Source of the DNA: Pseudomonas sp. R84
GTDB taxonomy: Bacteria; Pseudomonadota; Gammaproteobacteria; Pseudomonadales; Pseudomonadaceae
Direction: 5' to 3'
Length of the DNA stretch: 64,000 bases
Assembly (NCBI RefSeq): GCF_009834515.1
Contig: NZ_CP019426.1
Coordinates: 6,465,501 to 6,529,500, forward strand
Under the pieces are notes generated by a model, which saw only the letters and a program-made list of their open reading frames with translations, made no database searches and was not told where the DNA came from. Every line of letters begins with the position of its first letter. The first letter of the stretch is position 1. The position numbers and the translations under genes are program-made. Positions 1-8,930 of the stretch are shown piece after piece.

Positions 1-96
1 GCAAGCCTGTTCGGCGCAATGGCGCCCCGGATCAATCAATCTCGCAGCTCGCCATGGTAAGCTCGCCGCCTCATTTGCGGCCAATAATGACTCATT

Positions 97-657
97 GTGC
101 AACATTCAAATGCCTGCCCGACCCCGCTCTGGCTGACCCAAAGCCGACTGACGCCCCTCCCCGATTCGTTGACCCTCGACTGGCTGTTCGACGAAGGCTC
201 CCTCACCCGCCGCCTGACCCGGCTGTCCGGCGACGGCTTCAGCGTGACGCCGCTGTTCGAAGGCTGGGACACCCTGCGCGCTGACGAATGTGCCGCGCTA
301 GATCTGGCCGAAGGCAGCGAAGGCTGGGTGCGAGAGGTGTATTTGCGCGGTCACGGCGAGGCCTGGGTGTTTGCCCGCAGCGTCGCCTCGCGCGCCGCCC
401 TGCAGGGCGACGGTTTGCACATGGATGAACTGGGCAGCCGCTCGCTGGGCGAATTGCTGTTTTGCGATCAGGCGTTCCAGCGTCGCGCCCTCGAAGTTTG
501 CCACTACCCTGAACAATGGCTGCCACCAGCCGCGAAAGCGCCCGAATTGTGGGGTCGCCGTTCGCGCTTCGACCGTGGCGCGTTGAGCGTGCTGGTCGCG
601 GAAATCTTCCTGCCTAGCCTGTGGAGCGCCGCCCGCGCCCATCCGGAGAACTGCTGA
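97..657 (+). CDS. ubiC: chorismate lyase (chorismate--pyruvate lyase)
   Basis: Removes pyruvate from chorismate to give 4-hydroxybenzoate, the first committed step of ubiquinone synthesis, in the cytoplasm. The 186-residue product carries the family pattern: LTRRLTRLS then TPLFEGW near residues 35-55, the block [18 protein letters not shown] that holds the substrate-binding arginine, SRSLGELLF, and a C-terminal EIFLPSLW with the conserved glutamate. It is about 20 residues longer than the enterobacterial enzyme. The start is a GTG at 97; no in-frame ATG lies near, so the N-terminus is less certain than the rest. The stop TGA shares its last base with the ATG of ubiA, which indicates translational coupling in a ubiCA operon. 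Confidence 0.93.
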   Translation: MQHSNACPTPLWLTQSRLTPLPDSLTLDWLFDEGSLTRRLTRLSGDGFSVTPLFEGWDTLRADECAALDLAEGSEGWVREVYLRGHGEAWVFARSVASRAALQGDGLHMDELGSRSLGELLFCDQAFQRRALEVCHYPEQWLPPAAKAPELWGRRSRFDRGALSVLVAEIFLPSLWSAARAHPENC

Positions 658-1547
658 TGTATCAGAGCCTGCTCAAGTCCCTGAACCGCTTGAACCCGCG
701 CGCCTGGGATTTCGTTCAGTTGACCCGCATGGACAAGCCGATCGGCATTTACCTGCTGCTGTGGCCGACGCTATGGGCGCTGTGGATTGCCGGCAAAGGC
801 TCGCCGTCGTTGGCCAACATCGTGATTTTCGTCCTCGGCGTAGTGCTGACCCGCGCCGGAGGTTGTGTGATCAACGACTGGGCCGATCGCAAGGTCGACG
901 GCCACGTCAAACGCACCGCGCAACGGCCATTGGCTGCGGGCAGAATCAGCTCGAAAGAAGCATTGGTGTTCTTCGCGCTGTTGATGGGCGTGAGTTTTCT
1001 GCTGGTGCTGTGCACCAACGCGCCGACCATCTGGTTGTCGCTGGGCGGTTTGGCGCTGGCCTTCACTTATCCGTTCATGAAGCGCTACACCTATTACCCG
1101 CAAGTGGTGCTGGGCGCGGCGTTCTCATGGGGCATGCCGATGGCGTTCACAGCCGAAACCGGCGAGCTGCCGGCAGCGGCTTGGCTGCTGTGGATCGCCA
1201 ATCTGTTGTGGACGGTGGGTTACGACACCTATTACGCGATGACCGATCGCGATGACGACTTGAAGATCGGCGTGAAGTCGACGGCGATTCTTTTTGGCGA
1301 GGCGGACCGGGTGATCATCCTCAGTTTGCAGGCGTTGTCGCTGGGTTGCCTGTTGCTGGCGGGGTCGAAGTTCGAGTTGGGGACGTGGTTCCATCTCGGC
1401 TTGCTGGTGGCTGCTGGCTGTTATGCGTGGGAATTCTGGTACACCCGCGATCGCGACCGCATGCGTTGCTTCAAGGCGTTTTTGCACAACCACTGGGCCG
1501 GGTTGGCGATTTTCGTCGGGATCGTGCTGGATTACGCGTTGCGATAA
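657..1547 (+). CDS. ubiA: 4-hydroxybenzoate octaprenyl/polyprenyltransferase
   Basis: Integral membrane prenyltransferase that attaches the polyprenyl tail to 4-hydroxybenzoate, the second step of ubiquinone synthesis. The 296-residue protein has the two Asp-rich Mg-diphosphate motifs, [11 protein letters not shown] (first cytoplasmic loop) and [12 protein letters not shown] (second), separated by hydrophobic helices, and the length is normal for the family. The start is the ATG at 657 overlapping the ubiC stop, giving the usual [20 protein letters not shown]-terminus; an in-frame upstream start would only extend the protein into ubiC. Confidence 0.95.
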   Translation: MYQSLLKSLNRLNPRAWDFVQLTRMDKPIGIYLLLWPTLWALWIAGKGSPSLANIVIFVLGVVLTRAGGCVINDWADRKVDGHVKRTAQRPLAAGRISSKEALVFFALLMGVSFLLVLCTNAPTIWLSLGGLALAFTYPFMKRYTYYPQVVLGAAFSWGMPMAFTAETGELPAAAWLLWIANLLWTVGYDTYYAMTDRDDDLKIGVKSTAILFGEADRVIILSLQALSLGCLLLAGSKFELGTWFHLGLLVAAGCYAWEFWYTRDRDRMRCFKAFLHNHWAGLAIFVGIVLDYALR

Positions 1548-1557
1548 GGATTCACAA

Positions 1558-1650
1558 CTGTGGGAGCGAGCCTGCTCGCTGAATGCGTCGTGTCAGTCAG
1601 CCATTACGTTAACTGACACACCGCTTTCGCGAGCAGGCTCGCTCCCACAG
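1558..1650. repeat. REPIN-type inverted repeat (GTGGGAGCGAGC family)
   Basis: Two inverted arms, CTGTGGGAGCGAGCCTGCTC and its complement, flank about 50 bp that also contains TGTCAGT...ACTGACA. It sits between the convergent genes ubiA and the minus-strand gene at 1662, and can fold into a long hairpin in either transcript. Confidence 0.85.
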
Positions 1651-1661
1651 GGGATTTGCGT

Positions 1662-2045
1662 TTATTTGGCCTTGGCGACTTTCCACGCGCCGTCCATTTT
1701 GCCGTCGCCGGTCATGTCACCGGCTTTCTTGTCCATCACAAAGGTGTACAGCGGCATGCCTTGGTAGGCCCACTGCATCTTGCCGTCGTCACGCTTGATG
1801 ACAGTCCAGTCACCCATCGACTTATCGCCTGCCTCAGCCATCAACGGCGGCCAGTTCGTTGCGCATTTGTCGTTGCACATCGACTTGCCGCCCGCGTCCT
1901 TGGCGAAGGTATACAGGGTCATGCCCTTGTGGTCGGTGTACATGCCGTCCTTCTCCATCGCCGGATCCGCAGCCAGTGCAAATCCAGGCAATGTCAGGGC
2001 CGCAGCCATCAGCAGGGCTTTGAAAGAAACAGTCATTTGAGTCAT
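1662..2045 (-). CDS. secreted COG4315-type repeat protein (Yx(F/W/Y)xxD motifs)
   Basis: A 127-residue exported protein with an Ala-rich Sec signal peptide ending ALAADP near residue 26. The mature part repeats the pattern GMTLYTFAKDAGGKSMCNDK and GMPLYTFVMDKKAGDMTGDG, the Y-x-F-x-x-D motif of the COG4315 group, plus CATNWPPL. Two cysteines (SMCNDKC) could form a disulfide. The biochemical role of the family is not established; members are small periplasmic or surface proteins. The gene is transcribed away from phoB across a 150-bp divergent region that contains Pho-box-like sequence, so phosphate control is possible but not shown. Confidence 0.8.
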   Translation of the reverse strand: MTQMTVSFKALLMAAALTLPGFALAADPAMEKDGMYTDHKGMTLYTFAKDAGGKSMCNDKCATNWPPLMAEAGDKSMGDWTVIKRDDGKMQWAYQGMPLYTFVMDKKAGDMTGDGKMDGAWKVAKAK

Positions 2046-2125
2046 GGAAACCTTCTTTTGTGGTTGTCAGGATTCGGACTTAGAGCTTAGTTGAGGATTT
2101 GCACAATCGCCGCCGGACTAAAATA

Positions 2126-2143
2126 CTGTCACACGACTGCAAT
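2126..2143 (+). promoter_or_regulatory. Pho box and promoter of phoB
   Basis: CTGTCACACGACTGCAAT matches the 7-4-7 Pho-box pattern (CTGTCAT repeated with 11-bp spacing), with the second half-site weaker. Ten bases after it lies TCTAAT (2154-2159), a 5/6 match to a -10 element. This predicts PhoB-activated autoregulation with a transcription start near 2166, about 30 nt before the phoB ATG. Confidence 0.7.
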
Positions 2144-2196
2144 AATTCCGTTATCTAATGCGGCGCAAGACAGTTAAATGACAAGAGGATTAAGGC

Positions 2197-2886
2197 ATGG
2201 TTGGCAGGAGCATTCTGATCGTCGACGACGAAGCGCCCATTCGCGAAATGATCGCCGTTGCGTTGGAAATGGCCGGCTATGACTGCCTCGAGGCGGAGAA
2301 CTCGCAGCAGGCCCACGCCATCATCGTCGACCGCAAGCCGGACCTGATCCTGCTCGACTGGATGCTGCCCGGCACCTCGGGTATCGAGCTGGCCCGTCGC
2401 CTGAAGCGCGACGAGCTGACCGGGGACATCCCGATCATCATGCTCACCGCCAAGGGCGAAGAGGACAACAAGATCCAGGGGCTTGAAGTCGGCGCCGACG
2501 ACTACATCACCAAACCGTTTTCCCCGCGCGAACTGGTTGCCCGCCTGAAAGCCGTGCTGCGTCGCGCCGGCCCGACCGACGGCGAAGCACCGATCGAAGT
2601 CGGCGGCCTGCTGCTCGACCCGATCAGCCACCGCGTGACCATCGACGGCAAACCCGCCGAGATGGGCCCGACCGAATACCGTCTGCTGCAATTCTTCATG
2701 ACCCACCAAGAACGCGCCTACACCCGTGGCCAGTTGCTGGATCAGGTCTGGGGCGGCAACGTCTACGTTGAAGAACGCACCGTCGACGTGCACATCCGCC
2801 GCCTGCGCAAGGCCCTCGGCGACGCTTACGAAAATCTGGTACAAACCGTGCGCGGCACCGGCTACCGGTTTTCCACAAAAGCATAA
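2197..2886 (+). CDS. phoB: phosphate regulon response regulator PhoB
   Basis: Transcription factor that, when phosphorylated by PhoR under phosphate limitation, binds Pho boxes and recruits RNA polymerase. The 229 residues comprise an N-terminal receiver domain (acidic pair D10-D11, phosphoacceptor D54 in LLDWMLPG, conserved Lys in YITKPFSP) and an OmpR-type winged helix from about residue 130 ([15 protein letters not shown] ... [12 protein letters not shown] ... VRGTGYRF). The ATG at 2197 is preceded by GAGGATTAAGG. It is followed by phoR in the same direction, with a 103-bp gap holding a repeat. Confidence 0.97.
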   Translation: MVGRSILIVDDEAPIREMIAVALEMAGYDCLEAENSQQAHAIIVDRKPDLILLDWMLPGTSGIELARRLKRDELTGDIPIIMLTAKGEEDNKIQGLEVGADDYITKPFSPRELVARLKAVLRRAGPTDGEAPIEVGGLLLDPISHRVTIDGKPAEMGPTEYRLLQFFMTHQERAYTRGQLLDQVWGGNVYVEERTVDVHIRRLRKALGDAYENLVQTVRGTGYRFSTKA

Positions 2887-2892
2887 AAAAAC

Positions 2893-2974
2893 AGCTGCAA
2901 GCTTCTAGCTACAAGCGGCAAGCAACAGCGAGCCGCTCTGACTTGTAGCTTGCAGCTTGAAACTTGAAGCTGCG
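2893..2974. repeat. GCAAGCT-type imperfect inverted repeat between phoB and phoR
   Basis: A run of AGCTGCAAGCTTCTAGCTACAAGC variants on the left is matched by CTTGTAGCTTGCAGCTTG and a further copy on the right, giving an imperfect hairpin. The same family occurs at 8931-9015 and 49859-49938. Its right edge contains a TTG that could be mistaken for the phoR start. Confidence 0.75.
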
Positions 2975-2989
2975 GCTAAGGACGCCCCC

Positions 2990-4312
2990 GTGAATCAAAA
3001 CTGGCATGGCACCCTGATTCGCCACATGCTGTTGCTGGTCACAGCGTGTCTGGTGATCGGCCTGATCACCGGCTATTACGGCTGGAGCCTCGCGGCGGGT
3101 CTGGGTATTTATCTGGGCTGGACGCTCAAGCAGTTGCTGCGTCTGCACGAGTGGCTGCGCCAGCACCAACCCGACGAAGCACCGCCGGACGGCTATGGCC
3201 TGTGGGGCGAAGTGTTCGACAGCATCTACCACCTGCAACGCCGCGACCAACGTGTGCGCGGGCGCCTGCAAGCGGTGATCGACCGGGTGCAGGAATCCAC
3301 CGCTGCGCTGAAAGACGCGGTAATCATGCTCGACAGCGACGGCAACCTGGAATGGTGGAACCGTGCTGCCGAAACCCTGCTCGGCCTCAAGACTCCGCAG
3401 GACAGCGGCCAACCGGTGACCAACCTGGTGCGCCATCCACGCTTCAAGGAATACTTCGAGCAGAACAGCTACGCCGAGCCACTGGAAATCCCCTCGCCAA
3501 CCAATGATCGCGTGCGCATTCAGTTGTATCTGACCCGCTACGGCAACAATGAACACTTGATGCTGGTGCGCGACGTCACACGCATCCATCAGCTGGAACA
3601 GATGCGCAAAGACTTCATCGCCAACGTCTCTCACGAATTGCGCACGCCGCTGACGGTGATCTGCGGCTATCTGGAAACCCTGCTCGACAACGTCGAGGAA
3701 GTGAATCCACGCTGGAGCCGCGCCCTGCAGCAAATGCAACAACAGGGCGGGCGCATGCAGACACTGCTCAACGATTTGTTGCTGCTGGCGAAACTCGAAG
3801 CCACCGATTACCCGTCGGACAACCAGCCGGTGCAAGTCGACACCCTGCTGCAATCGATCAAGAGCGATGCGCAGCAATTGTCCGGCTCAAAGAACCAGCG
3901 CATAACGCTGGAAGCCGATGCCGGCCTGTTGCTCAAGGGCAGCGAGGCGGAATTGCGCAGTGCGTTTTCCAATCTGGTGTTCAACGCGGTGAAGTACACC
4001 CCGGCCGAGGGCAACATCCGCATTCGCTGGTGGGGCGACGATCAGGGCGCGCACCTCAGCGTGCAGGATTCCGGGATCGGCATCGACAGCAAACACTTGC
4101 CGCGCCTGACCGAACGCTTCTACCGCGTCGACTCCAGCCGCAACTCCAACACCGGGGGCACCGGGCTCGGCCTGGCCATCGTCAAGCACGTGCTGCTGCG
4201 CCACCGCGCACGCATGGAGATCAGCAGCGTGCCCGGTCACGGCAGCACGTTCACCTGCCATTTCGCCCCGGCGCAAGTGGCCCAGGCGCGGGCGATCAGC
4301 GCCGCTGAGTAA
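2990..4312 (+). CDS. phoR: phosphate regulon sensor histidine kinase PhoR
   Basis: Membrane-bound kinase that phosphorylates PhoB when phosphate is scarce and is held inactive through PstSCAB-PhoU. The 440-residue product has an N-terminal hydrophobic pair (about residues 8-45) and a charged linker, a PAS-like domain (VIMLDSDGNLEWWNRAAETL), a HisKA box with catalytic His about residue 215 (FIANVSHELRTPLTV), and an HATPase_c domain with the N box (FSNLVFNAVKYTP), DSGIGI and GGTGLGLAIVKHVL. The GTG at 2990 (MNQNWHGT) is preferred: it follows CTAAGGACGCCC, while the upstream in-frame TTG at 2957 lies inside a dispersed repeat. Confidence 0.95.
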   Translation: MNQNWHGTLIRHMLLLVTACLVIGLITGYYGWSLAAGLGIYLGWTLKQLLRLHEWLRQHQPDEAPPDGYGLWGEVFDSIYHLQRRDQRVRGRLQAVIDRVQESTAALKDAVIMLDSDGNLEWWNRAAETLLGLKTPQDSGQPVTNLVRHPRFKEYFEQNSYAEPLEIPSPTNDRVRIQLYLTRYGNNEHLMLVRDVTRIHQLEQMRKDFIANVSHELRTPLTVICGYLETLLDNVEEVNPRWSRALQQMQQQGGRMQTLLNDLLLLAKLEATDYPSDNQPVQVDTLLQSIKSDAQQLSGSKNQRITLEADAGLLLKGSEAELRSAFSNLVFNAVKYTPAEGNIRIRWWGDDQGAHLSVQDSGIGIDSKHLPRLTERFYRVDSSRNSNTGGTGLGLAIVKHVLLRHRARMEISSVPGHGSTFTCHFAPAQVAQARAISAAE

Positions 4313-4422
4313 TGTCGCACTAGGCAATCGCCAGGTCAGCCGCTACATTGGCTGACTTGTGCCTGCCTTTCAGGCGCGACTTTTCTCTCTTTTGAATCAC
4401 ACGGAACCCGCAAAACTCCATC

Positions 4423-5763
4423 ATGGACCCTTCCCCTGGCTTGTCCCTCGCAACAATATTCGCCGATTTCGGCATGATCCTTTTTGCTCTGATCCTGGTT
4501 TTGCTCAACGGCTTTTTCGTTGCGGCGGAATTCGCCATGGTCAAACTGCGCTCGACCCGGGTCGAGGCCATCGCTGATCAGAACGGCTGGCGCGGGCACA
4601 TCCTGCGCACCGTACACAGTCAGCTCGATGCGTACCTCTCGGCGTGCCAGCTCGGTATCACTCTCGCCTCGCTTGGCCTCGGTTGGGTCGGTGAGCCGGC
4701 CTTTGCGCACATTCTCGAACCGCTGCTGAGCGCGGTCGGCGTGCAGTCGCCGGAGATCGTCAAAGGCGTATCGTTCTTCACCGCGTTCTTCATCATTTCG
4801 TACCTGCACATTGTGGTCGGTGAACTGGCCCCGAAATCCTGGGCGATCCGCAAACCCGAGCTGCTGTCGCTGTGGACGGCGGTGCCGCTGTACCTGTTCT
4901 ACTGGGCGATGTACCCGGCGATCTATCTGCTCAACGCCAGCGCCAACGCGATTCTGCGGATCGCCGGCCAGGGCGAACCCGGCCCGCATCACGAACACCA
5001 TTACAGCCGCGAAGAACTGAAACTGATCCTGCATTCCAGTCGCGGCCAGGATCCAAGTGATCAGGGCATGCGTGTATTGGCGTCGGCGGTGGAAATGGGC
5101 GAGCTGGAAGTGGTCGACTGGGCCAACTCCCGCGAAGACTTGATCACCCTGGAATTCAATGCGCCGCTGAAAGAAATCCTGGCGATGTTCCGTCGCCACA
5201 AGTTCAGCCGTTATCCGGTGTACGACAGCGAGCGCCAGGAGTTCGTCGGCCTGCTGCACATCAAGGATCTGCTGTTGGAGCTGGCGGCGCTGGACCACAT
5301 TCCCGAGTCGTTCAACCTCGCTGAACTGACCCGTCCACTGGAGCGGGTGTCGCGCCACATGCCGCTGTCGCAGCTGCTGGAGCAGTTCCGCAAGGGTGGC
5401 TCGCACTTCGCCGTGGTCGAAGAGGCTGATGGCAACATCATCGGCTACCTGACCATGGAAGACGTGCTGGAAGTGCTGGTCGGCGATATTCAGGACGAAC
5501 ACCGCAAAGCGGAGCGCGGGATCCTCGCTTATCAGCCGGGCAAGCTCTTGGTGCGTGGTGACACGCCGCTGTTCAAGGTGGAACGCCTGTTGGGCATCGA
5601 CCTTGATCACATCGAAGCGGAAACCCTTGCCGGGCTGGTCTACGAAACCCTGAAACGGGTGCCGGAAGAGGAAGAAGTGCTGGAAGTCGAAGGCCTGCGG
5701 ATCATCATCAAGAAGATGAAAGGGCCGAAGATTGTGCTGGCCAAGGTGTTGATGCTGGATTGA
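4423..5763 (+). CDS. CNNM/CorC-family membrane protein with CBS domains (hemolysin-like)
   Basis: A 446-residue protein with three parts in order: an N-terminal DUF21/CNNM transmembrane domain (about residues 10-200, with FFVAAEFAMVKLR and LGWVGEPAF), a cytoplasmic CBS pair (about 215-340, with FSRYPVYD and HFAVVEEADGNIIGYLTMED), and a C-terminal CorC_HlyC domain (about 355-440). Relatives are implicated in Mg2+/Co2+ efflux or metal homeostasis; the hemolysin name is historical. It lies just downstream of phoR in the same direction, a position I recall as conserved in pseudomonads. A hairpin (GTCAGCC/GGCTGAC, 4335-4356) precedes it, so it may have its own transcript. Confidence 0.9.
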   Translation: MDPSPGLSLATIFADFGMILFALILVLLNGFFVAAEFAMVKLRSTRVEAIADQNGWRGHILRTVHSQLDAYLSACQLGITLASLGLGWVGEPAFAHILEPLLSAVGVQSPEIVKGVSFFTAFFIISYLHIVVGELAPKSWAIRKPELLSLWTAVPLYLFYWAMYPAIYLLNASANAILRIAGQGEPGPHHEHHYSREELKLILHSSRGQDPSDQGMRVLASAVEMGELEVVDWANSREDLITLEFNAPLKEILAMFRRHKFSRYPVYDSERQEFVGLLHIKDLLLELAALDHIPESFNLAELTRPLERVSRHMPLSQLLEQFRKGGSHFAVVEEADGNIIGYLTMEDVLEVLVGDIQDEHRKAERGILAYQPGKLLVRGDTPLFKVERLLGIDLDHIEAETLAGLVYETLKRVPEEEEVLEVEGLRIIIKKMKGPKIVLAKVLMLD

Positions 5764-5792
5764 GTGCAATGCGGGATACCGCGTTGCCTGCT

Positions 5793-5895
5793 AAAAGATC
5801 GTCCGATCGCGGCCCGAACCTGCGGCAGCTCCTACAGGGATCGCATTCCTATGTAGGAGCTGCCGCAGGTTCGGGCCGCGATCGGACGATCTTTT
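5793..5895. repeat. REPIN-type inverted repeat (GTAGGAGCTGCCG / GATCTTTT family)
   Basis: Long, nearly perfect inverted repeat with arms AAAAGATCGTCCGATCGCGG and complement, joined through GGCAGCTCCTACA...TGTAGGAGCTGCC. It lies between the convergent CorC-like and M23 genes. The outer A/T tracts make it look like a two-way intrinsic terminator. Confidence 0.85.
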
Positions 5896-5900
5896 TTGCT

Positions 5901-6803
5901 TTATTGCTTGCCCAACGCAAAGTTGGGCAACGCCCCCAGCGGCTGGTTGAACTGGTAGGGAATCGAAACCAGCCCCGCCCCGCTGTTGCGCTGCACCACG
6001 AAGTGCAGGTGCGGGCCGCTGCTGTTGCCGGTGTTGCCCGAGAGTGCCAGCGGACTGCCCACCGCCACCCGCTGCCCTTCACGCACGCTCACCGAACCTT
6101 GCTTGAGGTGCAGGTACACACCCATGGTGCCGTCGTCGTGCAGCACCCGCACGAAATTGCCGGACGCATCATTGCCGCGCCCGCTCTGCGAATTTTCGGT
6201 TTTCACCACCACCCCTGCCCGCGCGGCAATGATCGGCGTGCCGACCGGCATGGCGATGTCCATCGCGTACTTGTTCTTCGGCCCGTAGTGGCTGTATTGG
6301 CCGTTGGCGCCCTGACTCAGACGGAAAGGCCCACCGCGCCATGGCAGCGGATAGCGATAGCCCTGCGCGGTGCCGGCAGGGTCACCGAGGGAATAGTGAA
6401 ATTGCGGCGTGTACACCATCGGCTGCTTGCCGGACACCGCCGTCAGCAACGCCAACCGCGTATTGCTGCGCGCCGGCAGCACCCGGCGGATGGTTTGTGC
6501 TGGCGCGCCACGCACATTGCTCATCCCGGTAAACGCCAGCGCCACCTCGACCGGCGCATACAGATCATTGCGCACGAACACCACGTCAGTGCCTTTCTGT
6601 TTTTTGATGTCGAGATAGACCTGCCGCTCCAGGCGCTCGACCATCCGGTCCTGAAAAACGAACACCTGCGCGCCTTTGCTCGGCCGGTCGCTGTACGAGA
6701 CCACGCCGTTGGCATCGGTGGATTTGTAAATGGTCATGGCCACAGCCGAGGTGGAGGCCATGAAGAGACCACAGAAAAACAGCAGGCGCGCGAGCATGGG
6801 CAA
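5901..6803 (-). CDS. M23-family peptidase with N-terminal DUF4124-like segment
   Basis: Exported 300-residue protein. After a signal peptide (about residues 1-22, ending AVAM) comes a DUF4124-like segment (TIYKSTDANGVVSYSDRPSK), a middle region of unknown fold, and a C-terminal LytM/M23 peptidase domain (about 185-290) with YAMDIAMPVGTPIIAA and the terminal SSGPHLHFVV. M23 enzymes cleave peptidoglycan cross-links; some relatives only activate amidases. The usual H-x3-D of the first zinc motif reads KYAMD here, although a His lies shortly upstream in SHYGPKNKYAMD, a spacing I recall from a subgroup of M23 proteins, so catalytic competence is uncertain. Confidence 0.88.
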   Translation of the reverse strand: MPMLARLLFFCGLFMASTSAVAMTIYKSTDANGVVSYSDRPSKGAQVFVFQDRMVERLERQVYLDIKKQKGTDVVFVRNDLYAPVEVALAFTGMSNVRGAPAQTIRRVLPARSNTRLALLTAVSGKQPMVYTPQFHYSLGDPAGTAQGYRYPLPWRGGPFRLSQGANGQYSHYGPKNKYAMDIAMPVGTPIIAARAGVVVKTENSQSGRGNDASGNFVRVLHDDGTMGVYLHLKQGSVSVREGQRVAVGSPLALSGNTGNSSGPHLHFVVQRNSGAGLVSIPYQFNQPLGALPNFALGKQ

Positions 6804-6918
6804 GAGTCTGTCGAAGTAAGGCCTGGGAATGAGCCTAGCAGGTGAAGCAGACCAGGCTAGTCGACAGATGTTTCAAATTGGCAGGAGCGGGAGATGGGTG
6901 GTGCTTTTGATGGACCCT

Positions 6919-6982
6919 TCGCGAGCAGGCTCGCTCCCACATTTGGAATGCATTCCAGGGTGGGAGCGAGCCTGCTCGCGAT
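6919..6982. repeat. REPIN-type inverted repeat (GTGGGAGCGAGC family)
   Basis: TCGCGAGCAGGCTCGCTCCC and its complement flank about 20 bp. The arms are in the opposite order to the copy at 1558. It lies between two minus-strand genes, downstream of the response-regulator gene. Confidence 0.8.
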
Positions 6983-7005
6983 AGCGGACTGTCAGACGAC
7001 GAAAA

Positions 7006-7962
7006 TTACGCGCCTGGAACAAAGTGCTTCTGCGCCGTGCCGCGAGCGATCAGGCGGGAGATGTAGTCGAGCTTCTGCGCGTCCTGATCAACGAAGCGGA
7101 AGGTCAGTTGCAGCCAGTCGCTGTCCGGTTTCGGCTCAAACGCGACAACCGCGTGCAGGTAACCGTTGAGGCGGGCGATTTCGGCATTGTCGCCCTGCTC
7201 CAGATCGAGCACGGCGCTGTCGAGGATCTGCGGCAGGGTGTCGGTGCGTTTCACCACCAGCAACGCTTCCTTGATGCTCAGGGCCTTGATCACGCATTGC
7301 TGAGTACCGCTTGGCAGGCGCAATTGGCCTTGGCCACGACCGCTGGCCGGCGCTGAAGCGGCGGCTGGCGCCTTGACCGGTGGGCTGTTGAGCAAACCAC
7401 GGGACGGCCCAGCGGCGGGCGCTGGCGCGGCAGCAGCCGGTTTGGCGAACGGGTTGACCGCCGCAGCTGCCGGTGCACCACCAACCACGGCAGGCTTGCC
7501 ACCGGTCAAGGCACTCAGGGAATCGTTGCCGAACGCCGAGTTCATCTTGGTCGGCGCGCTGTTCATCAGGGTGTCGAGCTTGCCGACCTTGTTCAGCGCC
7601 TGCTTGACCTTGGTCAGCAGTTGCTCGTTGGTGAACGGCTTGCTGACGTAGCCGGAAACGCCGGCCTGAATCGCCTGCACGACGTTTTCCTTGTCGCCAC
7701 GGCTGGTAACCATAACGAACGGCATGGTCTTCAAATTGTCTTGCTCGCGGCACCAGGTCAGCAGTTCGAGACCGGACATTTCCGGCATTTCCCAGTCACA
7801 CAGGACCAGGTCGAAGGCTTCTCTGGCCAGCATGGCCTGAGCCTTTTTACCGTTGACGGCGTCCTCGGTGCGGATCCCCGGGAAGTAATTACGCAGGCAC
7901 TTTTTCACCAGGTCACGAATGAACGAAGCATCGTCCACGACCAACACACTGATCTTGCTCAT
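7006..7962 (-). CDS. orphan response regulator, receiver plus C-terminal PilZ-like region
   Basis: A 318-residue protein beginning with a CheY-like receiver (acidic pair D10-D11, phosphoacceptor D56 in VLCDWEMPEMSG, Lys in YVSKPFTNEQL). A long Ala/Pro-rich linker follows (about residues 150-205), then a beta-rich C-terminal domain of about 105 residues that may have a PilZ fold, but the RxxxR and D/NxSxxG c-di-GMP motifs are not visible. No kinase gene is adjacent. It follows phoU in the same direction with a terminator hairpin between, so it is probably transcribed separately. From memory it matches PA5364 of P. aeruginosa. Target unknown. Confidence 0.85.
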   Translation of the reverse strand: MSKISVLVVDDASFIRDLVKKCLRNYFPGIRTEDAVNGKKAQAMLAREAFDLVLCDWEMPEMSGLELLTWCREQDNLKTMPFVMVTSRGDKENVVQAIQAGVSGYVSKPFTNEQLLTKVKQALNKVGKLDTLMNSAPTKMNSAFGNDSLSALTGGKPAVVGGAPAAAAVNPFAKPAAAAPAPAAGPSRGLLNSPPVKAPAAASAPASGRGQGQLRLPSGTQQCVIKALSIKEALLVVKRTDTLPQILDSAVLDLEQGDNAEIARLNGYLHAVVAFEPKPDSDWLQLTFRFVDQDAQKLDYISRLIARGTAQKHFVPGA

Positions 7963-8093
7963 CCAACACCCCTATTAAAATCCCGGCAAGCATAACGCTG
8001 GCTGATGGCACATTGCCAAAACTCTTCAGTCACGCCGGGACTTTTCGTTCGCGGGTGCTGCTTTTTAATCGAATCTGCCCATGAAAAGCACAA

Positions 8094-8122
8094 ACAAAAA
8101 CGCCCGGCCAAAGGGCCGGGCG
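8094..8122 (-). terminator. intrinsic terminator after phoU
   Basis: Reading the minus strand, CGCCCGGCC / GGCCGGGCG arms with a CTTT loop are followed by GTTTTTGTTTG. It lies 17 bases past the phoU stop and closes the pst-phoU operon. Confidence 0.85.
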
Positions 8123-8138
8123 CTTTTCTCAGGCAATC

Positions 8139-8900
8139 TTACTTATCGTCAGCATCGCCCGGAACATTAGCGGTTTCGCCGCTTGTGCCTTCAACTTCTT
8201 CTTTCATGCGCTTGAGGCCCATGTGGCGCACGTCGGTGCCACGCACCAGGTAAATGACCAATTCGGAGATGTTGCGCGCGTGGTCGCCGATGCGTTCCAG
8301 CGAACGCAGCACCCAGATGATGCTCAAGACCCGCGAGATAGAGCGCGGGTCTTCCATCATGTAGGTGGCCAGCTCACGCAGCGCGGTCTTGTATTCGCGG
8401 TCGATGATCTTGTCGTACTGCGCCACCGACAACGCCAGGTCGGCGTCGAAACGGGCAAACGCGTCCAGCGCATCACGAACCATGTTGCGCACCTGGTCGC
8501 CAATGTGACGAACCTCGACATAACCGCGCGGCGCTTCACCTTCTTCGCACAGCTGAATCGCACGACGGGCGATCTTGGTCGCTTCGTCACCGATGCGCTC
8601 CAGGTCGATCACCGACTTGGAGATGCTGATGATCAAACGCAGGTCGGACGCCGCCGGCTGACGACGGGCGAGAATGCGCAGGCATTCTTCGTCGATGTTG
8701 CGTTCCATCTGGTTGATCTGGTCATCGATCTCGCGCACCTGCTGAGCCAGGCCGGAATCGGCCTCGATCAGCGCGGTCACCGCGTCGTTGACCTGTTTCT
8801 CGACCAGCCCGCCCATGGCCAGGAGGTGGCTGCGCACTTCCTCGAGCTCAGCATTGAACTGCGCAGAGATGTGATGGGTCAGGCCTTCCTTAGAAATCAT
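8139..8900 (-). CDS. phoU: phosphate transport system regulator PhoU
   Basis: Cytoplasmic regulator that links PstSCAB activity to PhoR so that the Pho regulon is off when phosphate is plentiful. The 253 residues form two tandem PhoU helical bundles with metal-binding signatures, LERIGDEATKIARRA (first repeat) and LERIGDHARNISELV (second repeat). The length is slightly above the enterobacterial protein because of an acidic C-terminal tail. It is last of pstS-pstC-pstA-pstB-phoU and is separated from pstB by 121 bp holding a dispersed repeat. Confidence 0.96.
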   Translation of the reverse strand: MISKEGLTHHISAQFNAELEEVRSHLLAMGGLVEKQVNDAVTALIEADSGLAQQVREIDDQINQMERNIDEECLRILARRQPAASDLRLIISISKSVIDLERIGDEATKIARRAIQLCEEGEAPRGYVEVRHIGDQVRNMVRDALDAFARFDADLALSVAQYDKIIDREYKTALRELATYMMEDPRSISRVLSIIWVLRSLERIGDHARNISELVIYLVRGTDVRHMGLKRMKEEVEGTSGETANVPGDADDK

Positions 8901-8930
8901 TGTGTTCGCTCCGCAAAAGCTTTAACCAAG

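Noticed and set aside
2151..2184. Reversed Pho-box-like site as promoter of the COG4315-type gene
   Set aside because: The hexamer at the required 10-nt distance on the minus strand (AGATAA) is a poor -10.
2957..2989. TTG start for phoR at 2957
   Set aside because: It lies inside a dispersed repeat; the GTG at 2990 has an RBS and gives the family N-terminus.
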